NCBI RefSeq assembly: GCF_032678705.1
Contig: NZ_JAVTSS010000001.1
Coordinates: forward strand, 124,001-188,000
Source of the DNA: Pedobacter frigiditerrae
GTDB lineage: Bacteria > Bacteroidota > Bacteroidia > Sphingobacteriales > Sphingobacteriaceae
DNA length: 64,000 nt
Direction: 5' to 3'
Shown: positions 1-10,205 of the stretch, piece by piece
Layout: each line of letters begins with the position of its first letter
How positions within the stretch are numbered: position 1 is the first letter of the stretch
Program-made: the position numbers and the translations under genes
Notes under the pieces: generated by a model
Seen by the model: only the letters and a program-made list of their open reading frames with translations
The model's database searches: none
What the model was told of the DNA's origin: nothing

Positions 1-1104
1 AACATGAGCCATGAGATAAGAACGCCACTAAATTCTGTAATTGGTTTTTCTGAGCAATTAAGTCAGGGAAAACTCGATTCACAGCAGATGGAGCAAGTTA
101 GTGCCATTAGAAGTTCTTCGGTAATGTTGTTAGACGTTGTGAATGATATTCTTGATTTTTCTAAATATGAAACTGGAAAAGTAAACTTCGATAAAATCTC
201 TTTCATCCCACTTGATGCGATAACGGAGGTGTTTAATAGCATAGCCATACAAGCTACAAACAAGGGAGTAGAATTAAGAAATGAAGTTTCATTTAAAAGG
301 AATTTTTGTTTTTCTGGAGATTCATTGCGTTTAAAACAAGTAGTGATGAATCTGTTAAGCAATGCGATTAAGTTTACCGAAAAAGGCTCGGTTACGTTAA
401 AAGCCGATGTTGTTTTAAATGCTAAAAAAGGAATATTAACAGTTCAAATTATAGATACGGGAATTGGTATTGGAGCTGAAGATATTGACATGATTTTTGA
501 TGAGTTTGCTCAAGTCTATTATTCATCCACCAAGATTAAACAAAAGGGAACAGGTTTAGGCTTAGCAATTTGTAAGCGGATAGTAGAGTTTCAAGGTGGG
601 CAAATTGGAGTAACAAGTGAGTTAGGGAAGGGCTCGATATTTAGTTTTGAAATTCCTTACGAGATTTGTGCTGCTGGTGACGCGTTAAAAAATGTAGTTG
701 ATACGAGTATAGATACTAATGGCTTAGCGGGAAAGCATATTTTATTAGCGGACGATAATAAAATGAACATCCTTTTGGCTGAAACGGTTATTAAAAAATA
801 TAAAATGATAACTAACGTGGCTTATGATGGGAAGGAAGCATTTGAATTATTTAAAAAGAACGATTATGATTTGATTTTAACCGATATACAGATGCCAGAA
901 ATGGGTGGGATAGAGTTAACAAGGGTCATAAGGTCATACCCTAACCCATCAAAAGCCAACATCCCAATTTTAGGGGTAACAGCAAATGTGTTAGAAGAAG
1001 ACCGTAAAAAATATATCGAATCTGGAATTGACGACTTAGTACTCAAACCTTTCTCCGAAAGAGAATTGATTGATAAGATGGCTAAATATTTGAAAAAAGG
1101 CTAA
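1..1104 (+). CDS. Hybrid sensor histidine kinase/response regulator, 5' end outside window
   Basis: This is the C-terminal part of a hybrid kinase; the reading frame is open to the first base, so the sensor region lies upstream of the window. The HisKA phosphoacceptor motif NMSHEIRTPLN starts at once, with the His at bases 10-12. An HATPase domain follows (N box NLLSNAIKF, G1 DTGIGIG, G2 KGTGLGLAI). A receiver domain occupies roughly the last 120 residues, with acidic pocket ADDNK, phosphoacceptor Asp in LTDIQMPEMGG and the conserved Lys in LKPF. Phosphate would pass from His to the fused Asp and perhaps on to an unseen partner. The stop overlaps the stop of the convergent BrkB-like gene. The ligand cannot be inferred. 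Confidence 0.93.
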   Translation, partial: NMSHEIRTPLNSVIGFSEQLSQGKLDSQQMEQVSAIRSSSVMLLDVVNDILDFSKYETGKVNFDKISFIPLDAITEVFNSIAIQATNKGVELRNEVSFKRNFCFSGDSLRLKQVVMNLLSNAIKFTEKGSVTLKADVVLNAKKGILTVQIIDTGIGIGAEDIDMIFDEFAQVYYSSTKIKQKGTGLGLAICKRIVEFQGGQIGVTSELGKGSIFSFEIPYEICAAGDALKNVVDTSIDTNGLAGKHILLADDNKMNILLAETVIKKYKMITNVAYDGKEAFELFKKNDYDLILTDIQMPEMGGIELTRVIRSYPNPSKANIPILGVTANVLEEDRKKYIESGIDDLVLKPFSERELIDKMAKYLKKG

Positions 1105-2102
1105 GCTTTTTCGGGTAAATCAACTGTATCTTCTGGGTGTTGTGGTGGTAACACAGCTACTTTCTTTTCTACAATTATGGTTTTTAAATGTACTGCATAT
1201 TTGCTTGGAGATATACCTTCAGTATATTTTTCGGCATAAGCTTGTGTAAATTCAGCACCAAAGTATAATATAATAGAGGTGTAATATATCCAAACCAAGA
1301 TTACAATAATGGAGCTTGCAGCACCAAATGCAGAACCTGGGTTACCCTTTTCGATATAAATGCCAATAACATATTTACCTAAGCTAAACATCAATGCGGT
1401 AAATAGCGCACCTATCAAAGCTGGTTTCCATTTTAAATCAACATCTGGTAGTACCTTAAAAATGATGGCGAAAATTGAAGTTACAACCGCGAGTGTCAAC
1501 ATATTAGTGATAATTAGCATTACGAAACCAGAAATGCCTTCTATGCCAATTTTAGCTGCATAAATCCCAAGTTTATTACCTATTCCAACTACTACACTGT
1601 TAAGCACCAGGGAAACCAATAATAAAAATCCTAATGATGCAATTAGAGAAAAAGATAAAAGCCTATTGGTAATTAATTTTTTCCAACCCTTTTTAGGAAC
1701 CGCTTTTACTTTCCAAATGATGTTGATGCTATCTTGAATTTCTATAAAAATTGCGGTAGAACCAATAATTAAAGTTATGATACCTACAATTAAACCCATT
1801 GTGCTTTTGCCAGAAAGATTAGCGTTTTCTACAAATCCCCTTAATTGATTGGCTGCTTCAGTTCCAATCATTTTGCTAATTTCTCCAAACAACTTGGTGT
1901 TTGGGTCCATATTGTCACCTAAAAAGAGACTAGCTGCAGAAATAATGATGATGATTAAGGGAGTAAGTGAAAATATGGTATAATAAGCCAATGATGCGCT
2001 TAACTTCATCACCCTATCTTCCATGAAACCTTTACCTGCAGCTATAAATAAGTGATAAGTAATAACTACTAAGTTTTTCGCTTTTTTTAATAAACCAATC
2101 AT
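1101..2102 (-). CDS. YihY/BrkB family inner-membrane protein
   Basis: A 333-residue polytopic membrane protein of the YihY/virulence factor BrkB family. About six hydrophobic segments are visible after an N-terminal amphipathic stretch containing the family-like motif KLSASLAYYTIFSLTPL, and a later GSAFGAASSIIVILVWIYY segment is also typical. The last 35 or so residues are polar and presumably cytoplasmic. The family was once called ribonuclease BN, a name now rejected, and its transport role is unsettled. The gene lies 4 bases downstream of tamL on the same strand and may be co-transcribed with tamB-tamL. It meets the kinase gene tail to tail with a 4-base overlap. Confidence 0.88.
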   Translation of the reverse strand: MIGLLKKAKNLVVITYHLFIAAGKGFMEDRVMKLSASLAYYTIFSLTPLIIIIISAASLFLGDNMDPNTKLFGEISKMIGTEAANQLRGFVENANLSGKSTMGLIVGIITLIIGSTAIFIEIQDSINIIWKVKAVPKKGWKKLITNRLLSFSLIASLGFLLLVSLVLNSVVVGIGNKLGIYAAKIGIEGISGFVMLIITNMLTLAVVTSIFAIIFKVLPDVDLKWKPALIGALFTALMFSLGKYVIGIYIEKGNPGSAFGAASSIIVILVWIYYTSIILYFGAEFTQAYAEKYTEGISPSKYAVHLKTIIVEKKVAVLPPQHPEDTVDLPEKA

Positions 2103-2106
2103 ACTG

Positions 2107-4425
2107 TTAAAACGGATAACCGATGCCGATGTTTAAAATAAAATTCTCTTTACGCCAAGTCTTGCTGCCAAAATCTACATCGTTTAATACCCAACGTTGA
2201 CCACTAGGAAGATAAGGTTTTCTGATTGGAAATGCACCGTCTAACCTAATTACAAAAATCTGGGCATCTATTCTTAACCCTGCACCGGTACCTACGGCTA
2301 ATTCATTTAACGCATTACTTAATTTAAAGCCAGAACCTGGTCTGCCGCTATTTGGAATGGTTGGTTTACCTAAATCTTCTTTTCTTAACCAGATGTTTCC
2401 TGCATCAACAAATAGTGCACCTTGTAAAGGTCCTGCAATTTTAAACCTCAATTCAGTATTCAGCATTAATTTAATATCACCACCTTGGTCTGCAAATTGG
2501 TCATTTAAATTTACTTGATAAGTTCCAGGACCTAAAGATCTTGCTCTAAAAGCCCTAATGTCATTACTTCCGCCAGCAAAAAATTGTTTAACAAATGGTA
2601 AAGAGGTGCTATTTCCATAAGCATAGCCATAACCTGCATTAAACCTATTTGCCCAAGTTACGTTTCTATTTACTTTATGATAGTTACGCAAATCAGCTTC
2701 AAACCTAATAAATTGAGTTAACGGAATGCCGAATAAAGTTCTTTCGCCAACTCCATTTTTAGAAACAAATAGACCCCATAAATTACCACCAGTCTCAATA
2801 CTTCCTCTAAAATAGGTTGTGTTTCTACGTTGGTTTTCCATTTGATTGGTGAACGTAAAACTATAGTTGCTTCCTATAATAAACTGCTCTTGCAAGGTAT
2901 TTTCTAGGCCTGGAGTTGCCTTATATAAACTATCTAATTTTAAGGAATCACCCTCTGTTGGTTTAACTAAAGTGATGGATATTGGATTAAAGCTGTGCTC
3001 TTTATGTAAGTTCTCTTTCCAGTTGTAACCAAATTCTCCTTTAAAAGAATTCAATTTGTATAATGAACCTCTGTTTAATAGTTGATAAGATAAAGAAGCT
3101 ACGGTTCTAGGAATGAAAGAATTGGTAACTCTTGGCTTGTAGAAAGGAACGATAAATTGAGGAAAAGTTAATTTCCCTTCCGCTGTAAATGAGTAGGAAT
3201 CAAGTCCTCTTGCAGGCCCGCTTACCTGTGTTTCGAATCCGCCACTCACACTTACATCTAACTGTTCTGCACCTCTAAATAAATTCCTAGTTGTTTGTGT
3301 TAGTTTTACTTCAGAACCTACAAAATTGTTCGACTTGTTTGTTCCATTAACCGAGAATGTTAAGGAATTTTTCTTTAGCGGAGTGAGGTAAATATTTAGA
3401 TCAAGCTGATTGTTTTTAAAACTATCAATAGGTAAAAATTCTGCCCTAACATCTCTAAACGCCCCAATATTAACCATCCTGTTTAAAGATTGGTTATGGT
3501 CTTTTCGGTTGTAATTTTCACCCTTTTTAAAGAAAACCAACCTGTCGAATAGTTTAGGCTTAAATGTATTTCTGTTATCGTAAATGTTAAAATCGTTATA
3601 CTTTAAAGGAGTTAAAGTTTTTAACAGACTATCTCTTCTAAGGCTGTAATTTGGATAAATGTTTATTGAGTTAATGGTATATGGTTTTATCCCTGCATCT
3701 GGTGCACTTCTTTTAACATTAACATTAATGTTGACTAAGTTTTTACCTATTGTACTGTCAACTTGTAAAATCAAATAATCAGGACTGAAATAGAAATATC
3801 CATTTTCCTTTAAGTCATTATCTATTCTAATTCGCTCATTTTTATAAGTATCTAAGTCATAAAAATTGCCAACTTTCAATAATGTATTACCCTTGTTTTG
3901 GTCAATGATATGTGTTAAAACCCCAGTGTCTTTTGGGAAAGTAATGCTATTTATTTTATACCTAATTCCAGTATTTGTAGTATAAATCGCTTTTCCTTTT
4001 TTGCCTTTTATTACGGTATCACCAGTAACCTCGGCTTGTAAATAACCCTGACTAATTAAATAGCTTTTTAACACATCGTTATTGTATTTAATCTTTACTT
4101 CACTTAATAAAACTGGAGGTTCGCCAATTTTATTTTTTAGCCAGTTGCCAATTCCTTTAGGTTTTACAGTGTCTGGGGCTAAATTATGAATGAGCAATTT
4201 ATATTTTATCCCTAAAAGCGATTTGTTAGGTCGAGGTCTGGTTTTGTTTTCTAGAGTCTTTTTAACCTCTTTTTGGTCATCGATTCTTTTACTTGAATCT
4301 GGGTTAATGTTTATCTCAGCACCTGTGTACAAGTACTGTCCAGGTTTTAATCGCCTTGTTGTACTACAGCTAGCTACAACCAAACAAGCCAATAAAAATA
4401 CTATGGGTTTAATTAGTTGTTTCAT
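2107..4425 (-). CDS. tamL: TamL, lipoprotein BamA/TamA-family outer membrane protein
   Basis: A 772-residue Omp85-family protein. It starts with a lipoprotein signal peptide whose lipobox ends VVASC, followed by STTRRLKPGQYLYTG, the form seen in Bacteroidota TamL rather than the signal-peptidase-I form of proteobacterial TamA. POTRA-like segments fill about residues 30-330 and the last 400 residues form a beta-barrel with aromatic-rich strands. The conserved barrel motif GGSNDIRAF (VRGF/IRAF type) near residue 615 supports Omp85 membership, and the protein ends in a strand closing with GIGYPF. It sits directly after tamB and overlaps its 3' end by 17 bases, so the two are translationally linked. 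The expected role is insertion of outer-membrane proteins together with TamB. Confidence 0.92.
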   Translation of the reverse strand: MKQLIKPIVFLLACLVVASCSTTRRLKPGQYLYTGAEININPDSSKRIDDQKEVKKTLENKTRPRPNKSLLGIKYKLLIHNLAPDTVKPKGIGNWLKNKIGEPPVLLSEVKIKYNNDVLKSYLISQGYLQAEVTGDTVIKGKKGKAIYTTNTGIRYKINSITFPKDTGVLTHIIDQNKGNTLLKVGNFYDLDTYKNERIRIDNDLKENGYFYFSPDYLILQVDSTIGKNLVNINVNVKRSAPDAGIKPYTINSINIYPNYSLRRDSLLKTLTPLKYNDFNIYDNRNTFKPKLFDRLVFFKKGENYNRKDHNQSLNRMVNIGAFRDVRAEFLPIDSFKNNQLDLNIYLTPLKKNSLTFSVNGTNKSNNFVGSEVKLTQTTRNLFRGAEQLDVSVSGGFETQVSGPARGLDSYSFTAEGKLTFPQFIVPFYKPRVTNSFIPRTVASLSYQLLNRGSLYKLNSFKGEFGYNWKENLHKEHSFNPISITLVKPTEGDSLKLDSLYKATPGLENTLQEQFIIGSNYSFTFTNQMENQRRNTTYFRGSIETGGNLWGLFVSKNGVGERTLFGIPLTQFIRFEADLRNYHKVNRNVTWANRFNAGYGYAYGNSTSLPFVKQFFAGGSNDIRAFRARSLGPGTYQVNLNDQFADQGGDIKLMLNTELRFKIAGPLQGALFVDAGNIWLRKEDLGKPTIPNSGRPGSGFKLSNALNELAVGTGAGLRIDAQIFVIRLDGAFPIRKPYLPSGQRWVLNDVDFGSKTWRKENFILNIGIGYPF

Positions 4426-7400
4426 CTTTAGGTTTCTGTTCTATTTGGTTTCTTAATTTCTTCTTACGTGATTGGAAAACTTCTCTAAACTTATTGTAAT
4501 CTACTACCAAGGTAAAACCGAGGCCAGTTTCAATTATCTGACCATCAATTACAGCTTCATTCTGGTTTCTTCTGTAAAAACGTAACCTATATTTTCCATC
4601 AGCTGATAAAGCATATTCTACATTCAAATTTCCCGCTATGTTAGAAGAGCTTTGTCCAGGAACTTTAGGGCCTTCTAAACCGAATGAGCTTCCAACGGTA
4701 ATTGTTAAACGTTCATTTAATAATTTTTTAGAAAGACCAACTTCTAAATCAGTTTTTTGTTCTAACGAACCGGTAGAATAATCTTCTGAAGAGTTTACAT
4801 TAAAGTTTAAATCTACACCTTGTATTAAATCAGATGCTAGGTTGTTCAATTGCTCAGTTAATAATTTACTCACGCTAGAACGTGCCCATGTAGAAGCGCC
4901 ACCACCACCGCCAGCTAGACTTTGGAAAGGGTTATTCGCTATAAATCTATTTAAGGCCAGCAAGGCGAAAACTTGTTTGTTCAACTCGCTTTCATCTCTA
5001 TTTACGTTTTGCAACTTGGTATAAACAGTTCCAGATAAAGCACCTCGCTCATTTTCAGGCAAATCTATTTTAAAAGAAATTTTTGGTTTCAATAATTCCT
5101 CTTTCATATATAAATAAACTTGAAACGGTAATTTCGTTTTGGCCTGAATATTATCTGGTTCATTAATTAAATCAATTGGGGCGGCATTAACTTCATATAA
5201 AGCAGTTAAATCAACGGTAGCTGCGGTAGGTTCTCCTGTCCAGATTATAGTACTTCCTTTAACGATTTTAAATGGTCTTTTGCCCAAAGGTGCAACCGTT
5301 AAACTATAAGAGCCTTCTTCAACTTCATACCTTCCTGTTAAGCTTATTTTTCCGCTCGGGTCAATTGTTGCATTTAAGTTGGCATTACCTTTTATACTTA
5401 AATTATCGCCATTTTGTGGGTCTACAACTACATTTAGTTCTGCTTCTGGGTCAATTGTTATGGTGGCAACTAAATTCATCCCTTTTAATGGCGATTTACT
5501 AATGCTGTCGGCTTTTAGAGGTTTCTGTCCATTAAACGGTGGTGCATCAGCATCAATAAACTCTACAATTCCTTCCTGTTCTATAACAGATGGGTCGTTG
5601 ATTGGCAAAGCATAAAAGAATTTAGTGCCCTTATTTACCCTGATGTTCATGTTTACATCAGGCTGATTTAAATCTCCACGAACTTTAATGGTACTGGTTA
5701 AATAAACCGTGCCGTAAATCATGTCGTTATCCGCTGCAGTAGAATTAATTGCCCTAAAATTATCCGTTCTAATATCTAGACCAAACCTTACATTTTTAAA
5801 ATCTGTAGTGTAGATATTGCCATCTATAATTGCTTTTTTGCCTAATGAATCAACCAGTGTAAAATCATCAAATCTAATACCTTCATTCGTAAATGCTATT
5901 TCTTGTGTAGGCATTGTGAAATATGAATTAATGTAGGCAACATTAAATCCAGCATCGTTAAATTTCAACGAACCTAAGATTTTAGGAGCTGTTAACTCTC
6001 CTTTTACAGAGAACTGACCAGTTACGGTTCCTTTTCCTTGCCTAATTTGTCCAAGACTTACACTTTCTATTTCTTTTAAATCTATCTTATCAATGTTAAC
6101 GGCTAAATCTAATGCACTTTGAGGGGCTGTATAATAGAAACCACTTGCTCGTAATTCGTGTACTCCTTTTAATTTGGCATCTACTTGAAAAGCATTGGCG
6201 GTATTGTTATTTACCAGTAAGCTTAAATCACCAAGTTCATCCTTTTGATAGCGTAATTTGCTTACGTTCAAATTAGCCTCGAACTTAGGATTAGAAACCA
6301 AGTCTTTCACATCAACCATACCGTTAATTGTTCCACCAACCATAGCTGTGTCAGTTTCTGCAAACTTGGTAATCGTTTCTATTTCAAAATTTTTAAACTC
6401 TGCACGTAGTGGAGAATTTGGAACATTGCTAATGCTATTAATGCTCAATAATTGTGAGCCTTGACTTAAATTAAACTGATTGGCCAATATACCTGATTGA
6501 CCAAACTGAATATAGTTTTCTGGAGAGATGGTCCATTTTTGATAATCTAACAATAGCTTATTTGGGTCGAGGTTAAACCTGAAATCCTTGTTGAACGATT
6601 TGAAAATCCCTCCAATTACGTACTTATCTTTTCTTTGCCTATCTCGAAGGAAGATGTTTAAGTCTAACTGATTATTCGCTGCATTTCCAGAAATTTCGGA
6701 GTTGAATAATACAATCGATGGACTTAGAATACTTTTGATAGTTAAATTATAGTTTAACTTTTGGTTGCTATTATTTACCGCAAGGCGGAGACTATCCACA
6801 TTATAATCTCCATAAACTACTTTCGGGAAAGAGGCATTCATTAACAGACTATCTTTCTGTGTATCAATTAATCCATTAATTCTTGATGGGACAAAAGTGG
6901 TTAACTCAGGCACAAAATCTTTTAAGAACTTAGGATTATAAATATTGATATCGAATCTGAAACGCTGGTCTGGGATAGCAACCACTTCACCAAACTGATA
7001 GTATTTATTGATTTGGTTAATGACTGCATTTCCAATTTTACTTAACTGATATTTTCCATCAATTTTTGCACTTAATAATTCAGATTTTAAAATCAAGCTA
7101 TTGGACGTTGCTGTAGAAACTGCATTGATTTCAACTGTATCAACATTAAATCTTCTTCCTTCTTTTACAATTTGTAAACCAGTTGCAAAAACATCACCGT
7201 TTAAATAATCTACATCAGCAGTGCTGATATTTGCTTTGATATTACCTGCAACCTTAAATTCTGTTGTACTAAAGTTTAATTTTTGTAAGTCAACTTGTTT
7301 TAGGTTAACATCACCCTTAATGGATGGGTATTTTCCTGCTAAGTTAATTTGTGCATCTAAATTGAAGTTCGCATTACTATCTGGCATACTTCCCTTAACA

Positions 7401-9394
7401 TTTACCAACTGGTTAGCATAAGTTCCGTTTAGCTTCAAATTGCGGTAATTGTATTTGTTATAAGTTGCGCTTAAAACGGTAGCATTAAATTTCGCATTGA
7501 TTGTTTTTGGGTCTAAACCTGTTCCCGAAACATTAGCTTTTGCGGTAATTCTACCTAAAGTAGCTTGTTGCTTTAATAATCTGCCAACATTGAAATTGTT
7601 TAAAATGATATTAGCTTGGTAACGTTCCTTCCCTTTCGGACCTTTCATATTCGCAACAATTACAGCGCCACCCATATCTGTCTGAATATTTAGATTGGTA
7701 TTGAAATCAGTCATCGAACCTTTAAAATTTCCTCTCGCATCTACCATATTTGGTAACTCAATAGTGGGAGGAAGTGATTTTTTAGGTACAACTACCAATA
7801 TATCAGCTTTGCTAAGATGTAGTTTTTTGATGTTTAAATCTAGATAGGTTTTGTTGATATCAGGCAATCCTTTTGCTCTTCCGCTAATATCAATTTGTGT
7901 ATTCTTCAATCCAGAAATCTGTAATTGAGTAATATTTAAATTGTTTAAATAGCCATTTACATTAGCGTTTACCTTAATTTTTTCATTCCTGTAATTTGCA
8001 GGTATCGCATTGCTAAAAAAGGCAGCATCTTTTAAACCGATGATGGTGTTTTTAAAGTTCAAGATCATTTGAACTCTTTCGGGATGTTTGGTCAAATCCT
8101 CCAACGAAGTAAAATTCAACTCTGTTGCATTATTAATGCTTGTATTTGGTGTTCTTAAAATGAAATTAGCTAGTTTGATTTGCTTGTCTGTATAAGTTGC
8201 ATCACCTCGTAGTTCATTTAAAACAAATCCACTTTTATCTTTTAACGAACCATTATTTACTTTAACAGTAATGCCTCCATTGGCGAAGTTTAAATCGCCG
8301 GCCCCTAAGTTTAAATTGGTAATATTTAGGTGGTTAAAGTCTAAACCCTTGGTTGGTTTTGCACCTAAATTATCAAACTGTAAACTGTTATCGTTAAAAT
8401 CTACCTTTTTTAAAAATAAAGCCAATGGCGATTGTTCTACTAAAACTGTATCTTTTACCTTGTTTAAATTATTACTTGGTGCAGGTTTAAAAGCGAATAA
8501 GATTTTAGATTTGTTTAGCCTTGCTTCATCAGCATTATATTTCCCATTTGTTAAATCTACCTTCAAATTTACCAACCCCAAATCGTTAATGTTGGCTATG
8601 GCTTTAGTGGTAGATAATTGGTCATCGTAATTGATGTTCACATTATTAAAAGCAAAATCTTCGACAGTTATGGTCGGTAATTTTCCTGTTTCTTTTTGGG
8701 CGCTATCAACACTGTTGGTTAAATGTTGCACCAATTGTGTTAAAGGCTTTTGCTGTAAATAATTTAGCGTGGTATTTTTTAGGCTTAACGATTTTATAAC
8801 GTAATTCTGTTTCGCTAAGTCGAAGTCTTTAATCTTGGTTTTAAACTCGCCCAGATATAATTTTACATCATTTCCTGCTACATCATCTCGATAGGTAATG
8901 CCTATGTCTGTAAATAAAACTTTATCAATTCTAAATTTAAGTGGGGCAGAGGTAGTGTCTTTTGCGGGGTCTTTTTTCTCCTCGATCATAAAAGCATCAA
9001 CCAAAAAAGAAAAATTAAAGGTAGTATCTGGATTTATTCGTTTTACGTTAGCCCGTATGTTTTTTAGTTCAATGTTGTTAATTTCAACAGTGTTTTTTAG
9101 AAGCTTGAATAAGCTAATATCGACCTGCAATTTCTCAGCATATAATAACGTATCGCCTTTGCGGTCTTCTATATAAAACTTGTTAAGCACTACATCTTTT
9201 GGTAAGGCAATTTTTATACTTTCTAACCTAACTTCGGTTTTAGTCTTGTTTTTGATGTAGGTGATGGCTTTATCCTTTACAAAATTCTGTACCGCAGGAA
9301 TATTTAAAGAAAGCGCAATAAGCACCACAAGCAAAATAATGCTAGCAATAACCCATAGGAAAATTTTTAAGCCTTTGCGTAAATACTTCTTCAA
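4409..9394 (-). CDS. tamB: TamB, inner-membrane-anchored translocation/assembly protein
   Basis: A 1661-residue AsmA/TamB-type protein. An N-terminal transmembrane helix (about residues 10-30) is followed by a very long repetitive beta-rich region of alternating hydrophobic residues that would form a periplasm-spanning groove. The C-terminal TamB domain (roughly the last 350 residues) contains PFQVYLYMKEELLKPKISF and LALNRF-type segments. Family members bridge inner and outer membranes and work with TamA or TamL; recent work also links the fold to lipid transport. The start is a TTG at 9392-9394: no in-frame ATG lies just upstream and the peptide reads MKKYLRKGLKIF. It leads a tamB-tamL-brkB minus-strand group and diverges from cdd. 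Confidence 0.93.
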   Translation of the reverse strand: MKKYLRKGLKIFLWVIASIILLVVLIALSLNIPAVQNFVKDKAITYIKNKTKTEVRLESIKIALPKDVVLNKFYIEDRKGDTLLYAEKLQVDISLFKLLKNTVEINNIELKNIRANVKRINPDTTFNFSFLVDAFMIEEKKDPAKDTTSAPLKFRIDKVLFTDIGITYRDDVAGNDVKLYLGEFKTKIKDFDLAKQNYVIKSLSLKNTTLNYLQQKPLTQLVQHLTNSVDSAQKETGKLPTITVEDFAFNNVNINYDDQLSTTKAIANINDLGLVNLKVDLTNGKYNADEARLNKSKILFAFKPAPSNNLNKVKDTVLVEQSPLALFLKKVDFNDNSLQFDNLGAKPTKGLDFNHLNITNLNLGAGDLNFANGGITVKVNNGSLKDKSGFVLNELRGDATYTDKQIKLANFILRTPNTSINNATELNFTSLEDLTKHPERVQMILNFKNTIIGLKDAAFFSNAIPANYRNEKIKVNANVNGYLNNLNITQLQISGLKNTQIDISGRAKGLPDINKTYLDLNIKKLHLSKADILVVVPKKSLPPTIELPNMVDARGNFKGSMTDFNTNLNIQTDMGGAVIVANMKGPKGKERYQANIILNNFNVGRLLKQQATLGRITAKANVSGTGLDPKTINAKFNATVLSATYNKYNYRNLKLNGTYANQLVNVKGSMPDSNANFNLDAQINLAGKYPSIKGDVNLKQVDLQKLNFSTTEFKVAGNIKANISTADVDYLNGDVFATGLQIVKEGRRFNVDTVEINAVSTATSNSLILKSELLSAKIDGKYQLSKIGNAVINQINKYYQFGEVVAIPDQRFRFDINIYNPKFLKDFVPELTTFVPSRINGLIDTQKDSLLMNASFPKVVYGDYNVDSLRLAVNNSNQKLNYNLTIKSILSPSIVLFNSEISGNAANNQLDLNIFLRDRQRKDKYVIGGIFKSFNKDFRFNLDPNKLLLDYQKWTISPENYIQFGQSGILANQFNLSQGSQLLSINSISNVPNSPLRAEFKNFEIETITKFAETDTAMVGGTINGMVDVKDLVSNPKFEANLNVSKLRYQKDELGDLSLLVNNNTANAFQVDAKLKGVHELRASGFYYTAPQSALDLAVNIDKIDLKEIESVSLGQIRQGKGTVTGQFSVKGELTAPKILGSLKFNDAGFNVAYINSYFTMPTQEIAFTNEGIRFDDFTLVDSLGKKAIIDGNIYTTDFKNVRFGLDIRTDNFRAINSTAADNDMIYGTVYLTSTIKVRGDLNQPDVNMNIRVNKGTKFFYALPINDPSVIEQEGIVEFIDADAPPFNGQKPLKADSISKSPLKGMNLVATITIDPEAELNVVVDPQNGDNLSIKGNANLNATIDPSGKISLTGRYEVEEGSYSLTVAPLGKRPFKIVKGSTIIWTGEPTAATVDLTALYEVNAAPIDLINEPDNIQAKTKLPFQVYLYMKEELLKPKISFKIDLPENERGALSGTVYTKLQNVNRDESELNKQVFALLALNRFIANNPFQSLAGGGGGASTWARSSVSKLLTEQLNNLASDLIQGVDLNFNVNSSEDYSTGSLEQKTDLEVGLSKKLLNERLTITVGSSFGLEGPKVPGQSSSNIAGNLNVEYALSADGKYRLRFYRRNQNEAVIDGQIIETGLGFTLVVDYNKFREVFQSRKKKLRNQIEQKPKDETTN

Positions 9395-9548
9395 GCGAGA
9401 TAAATTTGAGATGATAAAATGTTTAATACTAATACTGTGCCATTAACACTATGTATTTTAAACAAATTGCGAATAGAAAAGTTCTTTAGAATTTAAAGAA
9501 AAAATAGCTTAGGTTTATATCCCGCAAATAATTTGTGGAACATAATCT

Positions 9549-10037
9549 ATGAGCGCACAGAATTTTACAATTAGCTACGAAACTTTCGACGGTATAGAAG
9601 ACCTTTCAGCAACCGATAAAATACTATGTTTAAAAGCGAAAGATGCATTAGCTTCATCGTTTTCTCCATATTCTAAATTTAAAGTAGGAACAGCAATTTT
9701 GTTAGCCGATGAGCAGGTTGTTTTAGGAAGTAATCAAGAAAATGTAGCTTATCCATCAGGACTTTGTGCGGAACGAGTTGCTTTATTTAATATTGGGTCT
9801 AACTATCCAAATGCTGTTATCAAAACAATGGCCATAACTGCACAGACCGATGTTTTTAAAATTGTAAATCCAGTTACTTCTTGTGGTGGCTGTTTGCAAG
9901 TGATGATTGAAGTAGAGAAAAGACAAAAATCGCCTATTGAAGTTCTATTCTATTGCATAGATGGACAGATTTTAAAAGTAAAAAGCGTTAAAAATTTATT
10001 GCCTTTTGCTTTTGTGGAGGATAGGTTGGGATGGTAA
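9549..10037 (+). CDS. cdd: Cytidine deaminase
   Basis: A 162-residue homotetramer-type cytidine deaminase, which converts cytidine and deoxycytidine to the uridine forms in pyrimidine salvage. The zinc site is complete: Cys73 and catalytic Glu75 in CAERVALF, and Cys112 and Cys115 in SCGGCLQV. The usual Pro before the CxxC motif is Ser here. The ribose-binding SPYSKFKVGTAI motif is present near residue 40. The gene stands alone, diverging from tamB across 154 bases and followed by a hairpin made of two inverted GTCATCCTGAGC-type repeats that also separates it from the convergent monooxygenase gene. Confidence 0.95.
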   Translation: MSAQNFTISYETFDGIEDLSATDKILCLKAKDALASSFSPYSKFKVGTAILLADEQVVLGSNQENVAYPSGLCAERVALFNIGSNYPNAVIKTMAITAQTDVFKIVNPVTSCGGCLQVMIEVEKRQKSPIEVLFYCIDGQILKVKSVKNLLPFAFVEDRLGW

Positions 10038-10039
10038 AA

Positions 10040-10124
10040 TTTTGTTGTCAGTCTGAGCCTGTCGAAGACCTTGATAATCAACAAATGTATATTAGTCCTT
10101 CGACAAGCTCAGGATGACAAAACG
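10040..10124. repeat. Inverted pair of GTCATCCTGAGC-type palindromic repeats
   Basis: Two facing copies of a roughly 30-base sequence, GTCAGTCTGAGCCTGTCGAA on the left and CTTCGACAAGCTCAGGATGA on the right, separated by about 25 bases, form a long hairpin between the convergent cdd and monooxygenase genes. The same unit recurs near 17925, 28731, 51468, 52849 and 54400. It may double as a bidirectional terminator. Confidence 0.8.
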
Positions 10125-10130
10125 CAAAAA

Positions 10131-10174
10131 CATTAAGAAATTAAGCCTTAAATCTTCTTAATTCCTTAATGTTT
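10131..10174. terminator. Imperfect hairpin of the ATTAAG/CTTAAT repeat family
   Basis: The arms ACATTAAGAAATTAAG and CTTAATTCCTTAATGT pair with one or two mismatches around an 11-base loop, just downstream of the minus-strand monooxygenase gene. A near copy lies at 11608-11650 downstream of the alpha/beta hydrolase. Position and structure suggest termination or mRNA end protection; the lack of a clean GC stem keeps this tentative. Confidence 0.45.
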
Positions 10175-10205
10175 AAACTGTTTAGGAAAGTCTCCTTCAG
10201 GGGAT

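Noticed and set aside
3225..3245. TTCGAATCC as a possible tRNA T-loop
   Set aside because: It lies within the tamL barrel coding region and has no flanking cloverleaf arms.
8271..8630. 119-residue plus-strand frame inside tamB
   Set aside because: A shadow of the repetitive tamB coding sequence.
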